This document shows positions 15,042 through 24,166 of a stretch of 64,000 bases of DNA, piece by piece. This DNA is from DASRBN01 sp035294305 (GTDB lineage: Bacteria; Chloroflexota; Ktedonobacteria; Ktedonobacterales; Ktedonobacteraceae). The stretch is taken from the NCBI GenBank assembly GCA_035294305.1, contig DATGLD010000034.1:42537-106536 (forward strand). The letters run 5' to 3'. A program made the position numbers and the translations under genes. Position 1 is the stretch's first letter. Each line of letters starts with the position of its first letter. The notes beneath the pieces are model-generated. The model was given only the letters and a program-made list of their open reading frames with translations. It made no database searches and was not told where the DNA came from.

Positions 15042-17018
15042 TTACCCGATGAACCCGTGCGCGGAAAAACCGCCTTCCTCTGTGTTCATCTCTTGCTGCG
15101 TCCTAGTGATGTTTCCATTTGCCCCATTCGCGTGGCTGTTGCCATTGACGGCTGAGGCCAGCAGCGCGATGGACATGGGTTCGAGAATATCCCTGGCAAC
15201 CGCTCTACCACGCTGTTCATCGCTCCATTCATGGGGATAGCGCCCATTCACAGAAGATGATAGCGTTTCCAGAATTTGCGGATTGGCATCCGGTCTTTGC
15301 GCCTCGCGAGCGATAAGCGCCAGCGTCAGGCCCAGTAAGGCCCGGCGGCGATTTGTGCTGGATGGGGCTGCCGTGACAGCCTGCGCTGCGGCCTGACCGG
15401 TGTTGCTTTTACGCAGCGGAATCTCGCGCAAGAAGAATACCGAGAACAGCGCGACCAGCATAATGATGAACCCCAGGAAGAAGGTGTTAGTGATAGCCCC
15501 TGCCAGGCTCACCTGCATGGCATGCAGCAATTGCTGAAAGAGCAATGCGCCTTGCGACCCGAAGGCGGCGAAGCGATGCTGAATGGCCGTTACCGCCTCT
15601 GGCGAGAGCAGAATCTGTGGGTTGTTCAGCTGCGAAAGCGCCGCCGGCGGTATTATCCGTTTTAGCGTCTCCGGCAGGTTGCCCTGGAAGGCGTTCTGGA
15701 AATCGTTGGTGACAATAGTTCCCATCACAGCAACGCCAAGGGTCGAGCCGATTGACCGGAAGAATGTGAGACTGGCAGTGACTTCACCAAGCAGTTTGAA
15801 CGGGAAAGCGTTCTGTACGACGATAGTGAACAGGCTCATCATCACGCCCATGCCGAGACCGGTGACGATCATGTTGCGCACGACCTCACCCTCAGACGTA
15901 GTAGCGGTCATGCGTGAGAGCAGGAACATGCCAATCGACGCGACAACGAAACCGCAGATGGCCAGTATCTTGTAACGGCCGGTGCGTGAAAGGATCTGGC
16001 CGCCGACGATACTGCTGAACATAAACCCGAGCATCATCGGGGTCAGTACAACGCCAGAATTGGTAGCGCTATCGCCCAGTACTCCCTGCACGAAGAGCGG
16101 CAGGTAGAGGATGGCTCCGAACATGCCGGCGCTGAGCAGGAACATGGCAAGGGTTGAGACCGAGAAGATGCTGTTTTTGAACAGTCGAGGAGTGATGATC
16201 GGCTCGGCTGCGCGGGTCTCAATCCAGACGAACACGACCAGCATGACCGCTGAGAAGATGAACAGGCTGATAATTTGCCACGATCCCCAGGCATATTGCG
16301 TGCCGGCCCAGGAGAAAGCGAGCAGCAAGGGAACGGACCAGGCAATCAAGGTGATCGCGCCCAGGTAGTCAATCGTATGTTGGATGCGGCGTCCGATGCC
16401 GGGTAAAAAGAGTCCATCAGCAAGAATGGCGACAGCACCAACAGGCATATTGACGTAGAAGACCCAGCGCCAGCCCCAGTTATCGGTGATCCACCCCCCC
16501 AGGATTGGCCCAACGATGGTGGCGAGGCCGAACACTGCCACGATCAACCCTTGCCATTTGCCGCGCTCGGCTGGAGGAAAGATATCGCCGATGAGAGCCA
16601 TGGCGATAGGCATCAATGCGCCGGCCCCCAGGCCCTGAATACCACGATAGATGATCAATTGCGTCATGTCCTGGCTGGTACCCGATAGCGCCGAACCAAT
16701 TAGGAAGATGACCATACCTCCGACAAAGAATAGCCGCCGGCCATAGATGTCGGAGAGTTTGCCATAGATCGGTATCGAGACGGTAGATGCGAGCAGGTAG
16801 GCAGTAACCACCCACGCATAGTGATCAAAACCGCCAAGGTCGGTGACGATACGCGGCAACGCTGTGCCGACAACGGTCTGGTCAAGAGCGGAGAGCAGCA
16901 TTCCTAGAAGCACACCGATAATGATCAGGATGAGTCGCTGGCGGCTGACGGTTGCGCTTAGAGCCTGGGGCTCGGGAGCGGAAATAGCCGCCGCTGACCT
17001 GGTTTGTACCTGTGCCAT
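15042..17018 (-). CDS. DHA2-family (EmrB/QacA-like) MFS drug exporter
   Basis: Fourteen-helix proton-driven exporter. Signature stretches are LSALDQTVVGTALPRIVTDL (motif D1), GKLSDIYGRRLFFVGG (motif A) and GPILGGWITDNWGWRWVFYVN (motif C), typical of multidrug transporters. The C-terminal cytoplasmic tail of about 130 residues is unusually long and hydrophilic. Start is set at the ATG at 17018 (MAQVQT), with GGAGG 11 bases upstream; an ATG at 17036 overlaps that site and the marR stop. It is cotranscribed with the MarR regulator upstream, whose ligand is probably an exported compound. Confidence 0.92.
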   Translation of the reverse strand: MAQVQTRSAAAISAPEPQALSATVSRQRLILIIIGVLLGMLLSALDQTVVGTALPRIVTDLGGFDHYAWVVTAYLLASTVSIPIYGKLSDIYGRRLFFVGGMVIFLIGSALSGTSQDMTQLIIYRGIQGLGAGALMPIAMALIGDIFPPAERGKWQGLIVAVFGLATIVGPILGGWITDNWGWRWVFYVNMPVGAVAILADGLFLPGIGRRIQHTIDYLGAITLIAWSVPLLLAFSWAGTQYAWGSWQIISLFIFSAVMLVVFVWIETRAAEPIITPRLFKNSIFSVSTLAMFLLSAGMFGAILYLPLFVQGVLGDSATNSGVVLTPMMLGFMFSSIVGGQILSRTGRYKILAICGFVVASIGMFLLSRMTATTSEGEVVRNMIVTGLGMGVMMSLFTIVVQNAFPFKLLGEVTASLTFFRSIGSTLGVAVMGTIVTNDFQNAFQGNLPETLKRIIPPAALSQLNNPQILLSPEAVTAIQHRFAAFGSQGALLFQQLLHAMQVSLAGAITNTFFLGFIIMLVALFSVFFLREIPLRKSNTGQAAAQAVTAAPSSTNRRRALLGLTLALIAREAQRPDANPQILETLSSSVNGRYPHEWSDEQRGRAVARDILEPMSIALLASAVNGNSHANGANGNITRTQQEMNTEEGGFSAHGFIG

Positions 17019-17022
17019 AAAA

Positions 17023-17532
17023 TTACATTCCTCCATCTTTCAGTATTTTCAATGTTTGACAGTGTTGTTTATCAGATTTCAAATCAGCAAGAGGTCCATT
17101 TTTCTGGCTCACAATGCGGTTTATTGCCTTGAGTCCTTGCAAGAACGCGGCCAGATCCGCCTGATCTACCTCGTGTAGCCACACCTGTATCTGCTGTATC
17201 CCGCTTAGAAGCCGAGCAAGTAGTTCTTCTCCTTTAGGCGTCAGTTCTGCCAGTGTGCGCCTGCGATCCTCGATATCTTCGGTGCGTGCGGCCAGTCCCG
17301 CCTGTACCAGCCGGTCAACGAGATGCCCCCCGGTTGAGAGGCCAACTCCCAGGCGCTGGGCAATCTGCCCGATTACGAGCGGACCCTCAGCTAGTATGAG
17401 CAGCGTGCGCATTTGAGGCAAGGTGAGATCGATCTGCATCCAGGCCTGACCCATAGTCACTTTGAGTCCACGCATCATCATCTTATATTGTGCTATCACT
17501 TCTTGCTCAAGTTCCTCATGAGTCTCGGACAT
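17023..17532 (-). CDS. MarR-family transcriptional regulator
   Basis: A 169-residue winged-helix protein with the recognition region GQIAQRLGVGLSTGGHLVDRLVQAGLAAR and wing EDIEDRRRTLAELTPKGEELL. Likely a dimeric, ligand-responsive repressor. It is the first gene of a two-gene operon with the MFS exporter and probably represses its own promoter at 17595-17623. The C-terminal 35 residues (after SQKNG) extend beyond the usual fold and contain one cysteine, so redox sensing is possible but unproven. Confidence 0.92.
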   Translation of the reverse strand: MSETHEELEQEVIAQYKMMMRGLKVTMGQAWMQIDLTLPQMRTLLILAEGPLVIGQIAQRLGVGLSTGGHLVDRLVQAGLAARTEDIEDRRRTLAELTPKGEELLARLLSGIQQIQVWLHEVDQADLAAFLQGLKAINRIVSQKNGPLADLKSDKQHCQTLKILKDGGM

Positions 17533-17594
17533 ATGCCTCTCCTTCCTCTATTGGTTATGCCATCTATCGATGCTACTTTTTTCTCACACAAGGG

Positions 17595-17623
17595 AGTCTA
17601 ACATATTACTACGATGTTGTCAA
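17595..17623 (-). promoter_or_regulatory. Sigma-70 type promoter of the marR-MFS operon
   Basis: On the minus strand, perfect TTGACA (17618-17623), spacer of exactly 17 bp and TAGACT (17595-17600). It is 63 bp upstream of the marR start. Flanking imperfect symmetry (CTATCAAATAG at about 17626-17636) is a candidate operator. Confidence 0.8.
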
Positions 17624-17860
17624 TCTATTTGATAGTGTAGGTTAATTGGAAGGGGTCGTAGTAAACCGGGGAGTATGGGATAATGGTATATATTTAATGG
17701 GATTAGCTCTTGCTATCAGAGATCATTCACCCACTGATCATACAATTTTAGGAGTATTTCAATTGGAGCCAGCGAGTACGGCCCTTGCAGGCTGCAATTC
17801 AAAAAAAGCGCCCTGCCGCCGACAAACGGTTCAATAGAGGTGTCAAGCGGAAAATTCTGC

Positions 17861-17979
17861 CATCCACTCATAATTCTTTCAGCGGGCCTACGGCCCGTCA
17901 GGACGGGAGGGGAAGCAAGCGGGGACACCCCGCACCCCGGCAGGGGTGAAACCCCTGCACCCCGAGTTATGAGTGGATG
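17861..17979. repeat. MITE-like element with nested hairpins
   Basis: Outer perfect inverted ends CATCCACTCATAA (17861-17873) and TTATGAGTGGATG (17967-17979). Inside lie three further hairpins: GGGCC-tac-GGCCC, GCGGGG-aca-CCCCGC (17919-17933) and GCAGGGGT-gaa-ACCCCTGC (17940-17958). The arms continue imperfectly outward (AAAATTCTG and its inverse). No coding capacity. The wider gap 17641-18019 holds no gene. Confidence 0.75.
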
Positions 17980-17999
17980 TCAGGAAAATTTTTTCCTGA
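17980..17999 (-). terminator. Hairpin after the SPFH-linked gene
   Basis: TCAGGAAAA pairs with TTTTCCTGA over nine bases, about 20 bp downstream of the gene ending at 18020. A/T-rich stem base; likely the operon terminator, placed next to the MITE-like element. Confidence 0.5.
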
Positions 18000-18019
18000 A
18001 ACTAACCAGATTATAGCTT

Positions 18020-18568
18020 CTACATCGGCAACAACAAAAACCGCTCGCGTTCCTGCGCCAATCGCGTCAATTGTTGGATCATCTGCCGCAAAGCGCTGCC
18101 GCCCTGGCTATTCCACAGGTCAGGGGTCAGCTGCGAGACGTATTGATAGATTTGCTCGCTGTTGCGTACCAGCGACAGGTCGAAGTTGAGCAGTTGCATG
18201 AGTAAGGGCTGTTCCTGGCGGAAGCGCCACCAGACGCGATCCTGCGTGGGAACAGACATGCCGCGAATATGCGATTCCAGGCTGGAAAGGGCCTGTTGGA
18301 GAGACTCGATCTCGCGTATCTGTGCCATGACTTCCTGTGGTGGGTCGGGATTGGCCCTGGTCAGAGGGGGGATGAAGCGCATGGCATAGTCGTTGCGCAG
18401 CTGCGCCAGCATGGAGAGCGCCTGCGAGAGGAAGTAAGAGGCGCGCTGTCGCACCAGCATATCATCGGTGCGCGCTTGCGTAGCCGTGTTGTAGAAGTTA
18501 TAACCGTAGCCGGTGAGCAGTAATTGTAACTGCTGCACGATGGGGTCATACGATGGCCCTGAACTCAT
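18020..18568 (-). CDS. Alpha-helical protein of unknown function, partner of an SPFH protein
   Basis: Not recognised. From the ATG at 18568 (AGGAGA upstream) it is 182 residues, mostly predicted helix, hydrophilic, without signal or membrane segment. Notable stretches are SYDPIVQQLQLLLTGYGYNFY and QDRVWWRFRQEQPLLMQLL. The longer open frame to 18799 runs through a family 1 repeat and is not a credible N-terminus. It is 100 bp downstream of the SPFH gene and likely cotranscribed, hence possibly an accessory factor at the same membrane site. Confidence 0.7.
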   Translation of the reverse strand: MSSGPSYDPIVQQLQLLLTGYGYNFYNTATQARTDDMLVRQRASYFLSQALSMLAQLRNDYAMRFIPPLTRANPDPPQEVMAQIREIESLQQALSSLESHIRGMSVPTQDRVWWRFRQEQPLLMQLLNFDLSLVRNSEQIYQYVSQLTPDLWNSQGGSALRQMIQQLTRLAQERERFLLLPM

Positions 18569-18580
18569 TGCGCGTCTCCT

Positions 18581-18608
18581 GGAGGGCGACCACAAGGGTA
18601 CGCCCTTA
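18581..18608. repeat. Family 1 repeat, single arm
   Basis: GGAGGGCGACCACAAGGGTA followed by CGCCCTTA, one arm of the family 1 core, inserted between the SPFH gene and its downstream partner. Confidence 0.7.
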
Positions 18609-18668
18609 CTATGTGGGATATCCTGATCGACCTGACACCCAATGGGTGCCAGGTATTGCGTTACTTGA

Positions 18669-19532
18669 TTATCGATTCTGCTGGGGAATAACAGCAGGCG
18701 CGCCTGACGAATTGACTGTGTAGCGATCGGTGCTGGCTGTTGGCTGCACGCCGCTGATATTGAAAGGCAGGCCAACCGCCATATTGGGAGCAGAGACAAC
18801 GCCGCGTTCCGCCATCAACATAGCTGTATAGTAGCGTACCGCGTCGATCTCGCTCAGTCCGAAGGCTTTGAGCGAGATGAGCGCCTTCATGCGCTCGTCG
18901 CGTGGGAAGACCAGGACTTTGACGGTATTGAGCGTGATGCCATAGGTAGCCAGGAACTGCTGCAGGTGCTGGAAGACGATCTGCGAGAGATCATGGATCT
19001 TCTCATTGACAGATTCAAGGGGAGTGATCTGCACCAGCTGGTTTACGGCCTGCTCGATAACCGGGCTGGCATAGGAATTGACTTCCTGGGTGGTGATGGC
19101 GTGTCCGCGATAAGGCATATGTTGTACGAGTTGTACTGCGGCCTCGCGTGTCTCGACATGAATGTAGTAATCCACGCTATAGACCATCTCGGCCATTTCT
19201 CGCGAGAGCGCCATGCCGCTGGTCTTCAGTACAAGTTTGGCACGATTGATGTAAAGTGCCTCGTACTGCCACGGGCTTTGCCCGCCGTAGAATGCCTGCT
19301 GCATATTGCCGAAAAGTGGGCGATCAGGGGTCTGCACCGGGTACTGGCCCGTCTCATACACATTAAGGATGGCCCCGCGTGATTTGAGAACGCAGAAATG
19401 GTTGCTTTCGACGGTGAGCAGCGAGCCATTTACGATATCGTTGTTGGGATAGTGCCAGAGCAAAACCTCTGGTCCCATCACCTCTTCACCGTTGTCGGTC
19501 AAGGTTGAAATAACACTACGAACTCCTGGCAT
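18669..19532 (-). CDS. SPFH/Band 7-type protein
   Basis: A 287-residue protein with an N-terminal segment (VMGPEVLLWHYPNNDIVNGSLLTVESNHFCVLKSRG) and a central region (SVDYYIHVETREAAVQLVQHM, SPVIEQAVNQLVQ) characteristic of the SPFH domain family related to YdjI and virion-core-like proteins. No transmembrane helix is visible, so it would associate with membranes peripherally. The C-terminal 40 residues are S/T/Q/P-rich. Start at 19532 is fixed by AGGAGG six bases upstream; the extra N-terminal open frame to 19598 is discarded. Role unknown; scaffold of membrane microdomains is a possibility. Confidence 0.8.
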   Translation of the reverse strand: MPGVRSVISTLTDNGEEVMGPEVLLWHYPNNDIVNGSLLTVESNHFCVLKSRGAILNVYETGQYPVQTPDRPLFGNMQQAFYGGQSPWQYEALYINRAKLVLKTSGMALSREMAEMVYSVDYYIHVETREAAVQLVQHMPYRGHAITTQEVNSYASPVIEQAVNQLVQITPLESVNEKIHDLSQIVFQHLQQFLATYGITLNTVKVLVFPRDERMKALISLKAFGLSEIDAVRYYTAMLMAERGVVSAPNMAVGLPFNISGVQPTASTDRYTVNSSGAPAVIPQQNR

Positions 19533-19686
19533 AAAAAACCTCCTGTATTCGGTTCTGTGACTATATACATCGGGCCTTCCGCTCTTGTCTGATTGCAAGA
19601 CGAAAGGAGCATGAGAAAATCCTCATATCTGTTAAACGGACGAGATTGGAAAAAATCAAGTACGAGTTTTTGGATTGAATTCTAAC

Positions 19687-19871
19687 ATGAGTCATCCCGA
19701 ATCTTGATGGATGGGCATCGAGAAGGCGGAAAGGGCGGAGTGGAGGGCGACCACCAGGGTACGCCCCTACTATGATGACGCGAGCATCACTGAGGAGAAA
19801 CGTATCATAGTAGGGGCGTACCCTGGTGGTCGCCCTCTCCAACCCACCTATCAAAATCTGGGATAACTCAT
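19687..19871. repeat. Family 1 MITE-like element, long form
   Basis: Ends ATGAGTCATCCC... and ...GGATAACTCAT pair imperfectly over about 29 bp. Inside, GGAGGGCGACCACC...TAC and its inverse form arms of about 37 bp around a roughly 45-bp unique centre (GACGCGAGCATCACTGAGGA and flanks). No ORF of its own. It ends six bases before the cydB stop. Confidence 0.85.
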
Positions 19872-19876
19872 ACTAC

Positions 19877-20932
19877 TCAGTACCCCTCGCTTGCAGTCAC
19901 ATCTATTTTGCCCCAGAAGAGGCGATAGGTGAGAATGAAGTAGATGGCGGCCAGGACGATGCCGATACTCCACCAGACCAATCCCACGGTCTGACCATAC
20001 TGTGATGCCGAGGCGTTCTGAATAGTCAGGCTATAAGCGGGATTCACGGCGGGCAGCATTAATGGATACAGGCCAAAGGCGGCGCTGGCGAGCATGCCAA
20101 CGATGAAGGCACAGGAAAAGAAAAAGGAGGTCAGGTCGCGCTCGCGCAAGTTAAAAGAGATGGAGCCCACAAGGCCAATCAGCGCGGTAAGCGGGAAGAT
20201 AAATCCCCAGGGGCGCGCAAAGAAGCTGGCGATGATATGGGGCTGGACGGCAAAGGTCGCTATCGTTCCCAGTATTGCAAATATGAGAGTGGCGATCCAG
20301 GCTCCTCTTGCGATACGGCGGCTGCGGATATTGAGGCCTCCTCTTGTCTTGACCGCGACATAGGTGGCGCCGTGAGTTGTGAGAACGGCAAGCGCCATCA
20401 GGGCGATGAGAATAGTGTACCAGTCCAGGATACCAGGATTGGCGCTGAAAGGATTGAAATCCGTCCACAGCGCCTGGAAAAAGTTGCCGTTCTTGTCGAG
20501 CGGCACGCCGCGAATGACATTGGCCATCGCTGCCCCATAGAAGATGGCGAGCAGGGCGCTACCGATAAAGAATATGCCATCCCAGAAGGAGCTCCAGACC
20601 GGATTTGGAAGCAGCGAGCGCAGTTCAATGGCGATACCACGCAGCATCAAGGGCCAGAGGACAATGATTAAGGGCAGGTAGAAGCCGCTGAAACTGGAGG
20701 CATACAGCACAGGGAAGCTGAAGAAGAGCGTGCCTCCTGCCGCGATCAGCCAGACCTCGTTGCCGTCCCAGACCGGTCCAATCGCGCGCAGGATCAGGCG
20801 GCGCTCGGAATCATTTCTGGCCGCGAACGGGTGAATGACGCCGGCCCCCAGATCAAAACCATCCAGTACAACGTACATGATGAGCATAAAACCCACCAGA
20901 ATAAACCATAGCGTCTGCATCTTCGCACTCAT
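19877..20932 (-). CDS. cydB: Cytochrome bd oxidase subunit II
   Basis: Membrane subunit that pairs with CydA to form the bd-type quinol oxidase. The 351-residue protein has about nine hydrophobic helices and the family start LWFILVGFMLIMYVVLDGFDLGAG, plus RAIGPVWDGNEVWLIAAGGTLFFSFP. Start overlaps the cydA stop as ATGA, so the two are translationally coupled. A family 1 element abuts the 3' end. It is the last gene of the cydDCAB operon. Confidence 0.96.
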   Translation of the reverse strand: MSAKMQTLWFILVGFMLIMYVVLDGFDLGAGVIHPFAARNDSERRLILRAIGPVWDGNEVWLIAAGGTLFFSFPVLYASSFSGFYLPLIIVLWPLMLRGIAIELRSLLPNPVWSSFWDGIFFIGSALLAIFYGAAMANVIRGVPLDKNGNFFQALWTDFNPFSANPGILDWYTILIALMALAVLTTHGATYVAVKTRGGLNIRSRRIARGAWIATLIFAILGTIATFAVQPHIIASFFARPWGFIFPLTALIGLVGSISFNLRERDLTSFFFSCAFIVGMLASAAFGLYPLMLPAVNPAYSLTIQNASASQYGQTVGLVWWSIGIVLAAIYFILTYRLFWGKIDVTASEGY

Positions 20933-22302
20933 CCTTCTACTAACTGATCGGTCAATCCCTCGACCTCCTGCGGACCCTCTTCCTTTTGCACGGGGCCGCG
21001 CAGCATTTCAAAGACCACGAGCAAGACATACAACAGGCCGATCAGCAGGTACATCCCGGCGAACCCGATCAGAGTGAAGAGGACATTGCCCGACGATAAG
21101 ACCGGAGACGAGCCTGAGATGGTACGCAGCAGCCCAAAAACGATCCAGGGCTGGCGGCCAAGTTCGGTCGTGAACCATCCTGCGGTATTGGCAATAAAGG
21201 GGAAAGGCGTCGCCAGCATCAAAATCCACAGCATCCAGCGCGCGCGGAAGAGGCGACCGCGCCACAACAGGAGGAACGAGAGGCCCATAATAGCAATGAA
21301 AATGGTGCCGAGCCCAACCATAATATGATAGCTATAATACAGCAGCGCAACATTATCGGGGCGCTGATCGGCGGGAAAGGCATCGAGGCCCCTGACCTCA
21401 GCCGTCCAGCGCCGGTAGGTGAGGAAACTGAGCACATTGGGTATGATCAGCGGATTGTCAAGGGTTCCGCGGTCAGTATCCGGTTGCCCAAGAATGACGA
21501 TGCCCGCGCCCTCTTGTGTCTGAAAAAGCCCTTCCATCGCAGCGAGTTTGGTTGGCTGGTTTATCGCCACCTGCTGCCCCTCGAGGTCTCCGCTGGGAAA
21601 AAGCTGGAAGACGCTGGCAATAACTCCCGCAATGACGCCCAGGGTAACAAATATGCGGGCGTAATCGAGATGCTGATTCGCCAGTATGTAATAAGCCCCC
21701 AGGCCCGCCATGACGAACGAACCGGTGACGACGGCTCCGCTCATGGTATGCATGTATTGTGGCACAATCCAGGGGTTGAACAGCACGGCCCAGTAGTTAG
21801 AGAGATGGAGACGACCATCGGGGGATATAGTATAGCCGACCGGATGCTGCATCCAGGCATTAGAGGCGATGATAAAGCCTCCCGAAGCCCAGGTGCCTAT
21901 CCAGACCATCAAGGCTGAGAACCAGTGCATCTTTTGCCCGAAGGCCTGCTCACCAAAGAGGAAGATACCCAGGAAGGCCGATTCGATAAAGAAGGCAAAG
22001 GCGCCCTCCATGGCAAGGGTCTGCCCGATGATATCGCCTGCATACGCGGCGAAGCGCGACCAGTTCGTACCAAACTGGAACTCCATCGGGATGCCCGTTA
22101 CGACGCCCACGACGAAGGTAATAGCAAAGATTTTCGCCCAGAAGTGGGCGCTTCTATTAAACAATTCATTTTTGCGCCACAGATACAGGCTTTTGAGAAT
22201 CACGATCAGCAGCGCTAACCCCATTGTAAACTGGGGGAAGAGATAATGGAACGAGATCGTGAAAGCAAACTGCAAGCGTGACATTATCGTTGAAACATCC
22301 AT
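20929..22302 (-). CDS. cydA: Cytochrome bd oxidase subunit I
   Basis: Haem-bearing subunit that oxidises quinol and reduces O2 to water without proton pumping. From the ATG at 22302 (AGGAGGAGATACC upstream) the protein is 457 residues; H19 in FAFTISFHYLFPQ matches the b595 axial histidine, and GWFTTELGRQPW is the conserved region. The Q-loop is of the short type. A longer open reading to 22437 crosses the cydC end and is not used. Gene order D-C-A-B places the assembly ABC transporter first. Confidence 0.96.
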   Translation of the reverse strand: MDVSTIMSRLQFAFTISFHYLFPQFTMGLALLIVILKSLYLWRKNELFNRSAHFWAKIFAITFVVGVVTGIPMEFQFGTNWSRFAAYAGDIIGQTLAMEGAFAFFIESAFLGIFLFGEQAFGQKMHWFSALMVWIGTWASGGFIIASNAWMQHPVGYTISPDGRLHLSNYWAVLFNPWIVPQYMHTMSGAVVTGSFVMAGLGAYYILANQHLDYARIFVTLGVIAGVIASVFQLFPSGDLEGQQVAINQPTKLAAMEGLFQTQEGAGIVILGQPDTDRGTLDNPLIIPNVLSFLTYRRWTAEVRGLDAFPADQRPDNVALLYYSYHIMVGLGTIFIAIMGLSFLLLWRGRLFRARWMLWILMLATPFPFIANTAGWFTTELGRQPWIVFGLLRTISGSSPVLSSGNVLFTLIGFAGMYLLIGLLYVLLVVFEMLRGPVQKEEGPQEVEGLTDQLVEG

Positions 22303-22318
22303 GGTATCTCCTCCTGAT

Positions 22319-24166
22319 CTACCGGTATGCCGGGTGAAGCACATCCAGCATGTAGTGATAAAGCCCCTCTGCTTTGAGCAACTGTTCGTGGGTACCACGC
22401 TCCCGTACCTGGCCCTCATCAAGCACCAGAATTTCATCCATACGCTCCATATCGATAAGGCGATGGGTAATAATCAGGGTTGTGCGACCCTGCATAAGGG
22501 CGTCGAGCGTTGCAAGCAGGTCATGCTCGGTAAGCGGGTCAAGGTTGGCGGTGACCTCATCCAGAATGAGCAGGGGTGGATTCTTTAGCAGCGTGCGGGC
22601 GATGGCAAGGCGCTGCCTTTCGCCGCCTGAGAGCCGCAAACCCTGCTCGCCCACCCAGGTTCCCAGGCCACGCGGCAACTGGCGCACGAAATCGGCAAGT
22701 TGCGCCTGCTCCAGCGCCTGCTCTATGTCGCTCTCAGTGGCGCCAGGCCTGGCTAGCAGCAGATTGCCACGTATCGTATCATTGAAAAGATAGGTATCCT
22801 GGGCCACCACGCCTACTACCTTGCGCAAATCGGCAAGCGCGTGCTGCCTGATATCCTGCCCATCCAGGCGAATTACGCCTGCCGTCGGGTCCCAGAAACG
22901 CAAGACCAGGTTGACGATGGTACTTTTGCCCGCGCCGCTAGGACCGACAATAGCAATGCGCTTGCCAGGAGCAGCACAGAAACTGATATCTTCTAGCGCT
23001 TCGTTTTCGCCGGGCGCATATTTGAAATGGACATGTTCAAATTCCAGGATAGGACCGAAGAGTTTTTCTGGGGCCGATAGTTGTTCCTGGTAAACAAGTC
23101 CGGGGCCGGGGGTCGATACAGCGGCCCCCGTTACCCCGTTATTTGGTAAATGCCCATTATCCGTTGTAAGCACAGCCAATCGACTTCCAGAAGTGATTTC
23201 ATCTCTCACCACCGGAATGGCACCGGCTATTTTAAATAAGCGCTCTCCGGCGGCCAGCGAGTGCCCTAGAAATTGAAAGGCCTGACCGAGCGGCTGCACG
23301 GCTTCAAAGCTGGCAAGAATTACCAGGCCCAGGAAGCCCAGGTAGACACCATCGATGGCTTTGCTGATAACGAGTGGTATCGACAGGATCAACAGCGTCC
23401 AAAGCGCGAGGTTCATTAAGAGATCATTCATCGCTTGCTGCAAGCCTGCGATGAATGCCATGCGGCCCTGTATCCGCCCAAGCGCGCTTTGAAGATGCGC
23501 GATCTTGCTTTCCTGGTCGCTTGCGCGCCCGCAAGCCAGGAGATCCTGCACGCCCTGGATGCCATCGACGATGTGCGCGTTCAACTCAGCTCTCAAGGCA
23601 AGCTGCTGTTCTCCCAGGCCGCGAGCGAGCCAACCTGCCAGCAAGGGCACTCCAAAGCCCGTCACTGCCAGGAATGCCAGGGCTGTCCAGGCCAGAACGG
23701 GACTGAAGAGGCTGAAGAGACCAAAGGTAAGCAGTCCGATGGCGATGGCAACCATGATGGGCGAAAATACGCGCAGGTAAATGTTTTGTAGCTCTTCAAC
23801 ATCCGAAACGAGGCGAGTAAGGACATCGCCGCTACGATATGCTTGCAAGTAGGCGGGGGCCAGCGGCTCCAGGCGACTGTAGACCCAGGTACGCAGTTCC
23901 GCCAGCAAACGGAATGTCACATCGTGTGAAACCAGGCGTTCCAGGTAGCGCGAACCGGCCCGCGAGACACTGGCGAAACGCACGATATAGATTGGTATGG
24001 TGAGCGTGACCAGCAAAGGAGCGAGCGCGGCGGCGGCGATCAGGTACGCGGCCATGCCCAGCAGCGCTATATTGCTGGCGATCATCGCGCAGCCCAGCAG
24101 GATGGCAAACGCTGCCTGCCAGCGGAATGCCGATAGAAATGAGAGCAGGCGAAACAGTAGTTTCAC
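22319..24166 (-). CDS. cydC: ABC transporter subunit for cytochrome bd assembly (CydC)
   Basis: Half-transporter of the CydDC exporter that supplies reducing thiols or haem-related compounds for bd oxidase maturation. Six N-terminal helices are followed by an ATPase domain with Walker A GPSGAGKST, signature LSGGERQR and Walker B LLILDEVT. Between the two is an extended, low-complexity linker of about 50 residues (DNGHLPNNGVTGAAVSTPG) encoded by a GGGGCCG...CGGCCCCC palindromic stretch, possibly a decayed family 4 repeat. Overlaps the cydD stop by four bases (ATGA). Confidence 0.93.
   Translation of the reverse strand: MKLLFRLLSFLSAFRWQAAFAILLGCAMIASNIALLGMAAYLIAAAALAPLLVTLTIPIYIVRFASVSRAGSRYLERLVSHDVTFRLLAELRTWVYSRLEPLAPAYLQAYRSGDVLTRLVSDVEELQNIYLRVFSPIMVAIAIGLLTFGLFSLFSPVLAWTALAFLAVTGFGVPLLAGWLARGLGEQQLALRAELNAHIVDGIQGVQDLLACGRASDQESKIAHLQSALGRIQGRMAFIAGLQQAMNDLLMNLALWTLLILSIPLVISKAIDGVYLGFLGLVILASFEAVQPLGQAFQFLGHSLAAGERLFKIAGAIPVVRDEITSGSRLAVLTTDNGHLPNNGVTGAAVSTPGPGLVYQEQLSAPEKLFGPILEFEHVHFKYAPGENEALEDISFCAAPGKRIAIVGPSGAGKSTIVNLVLRFWDPTAGVIRLDGQDIRQHALADLRKVVGVVAQDTYLFNDTIRGNLLLARPGATESDIEQALEQAQLADFVRQLPRGLGTWVGEQGLRLSGGERQRLAIARTLLKNPPLLILDEVTANLDPLTEHDLLATLDALMQGRTTLIITHRLIDMERMDEILVLDEGQVRERGTHEQLLKAEGLYHYMLDVLHPAYR

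Noticed and set aside
18569..18799. N-terminal extension of the SPFH-linked helical protein
   Set aside because: The stretch reads through a family 1 repeat and the SPFH gene end; the ATG at 18568 has a good ribosome-binding site.
22303..22437. N-terminal extension of CydA
   Set aside because: CydA family starts at MDVSTIMSRLQFAF with the haem ligand at residue 19; the extension overlaps cydC.
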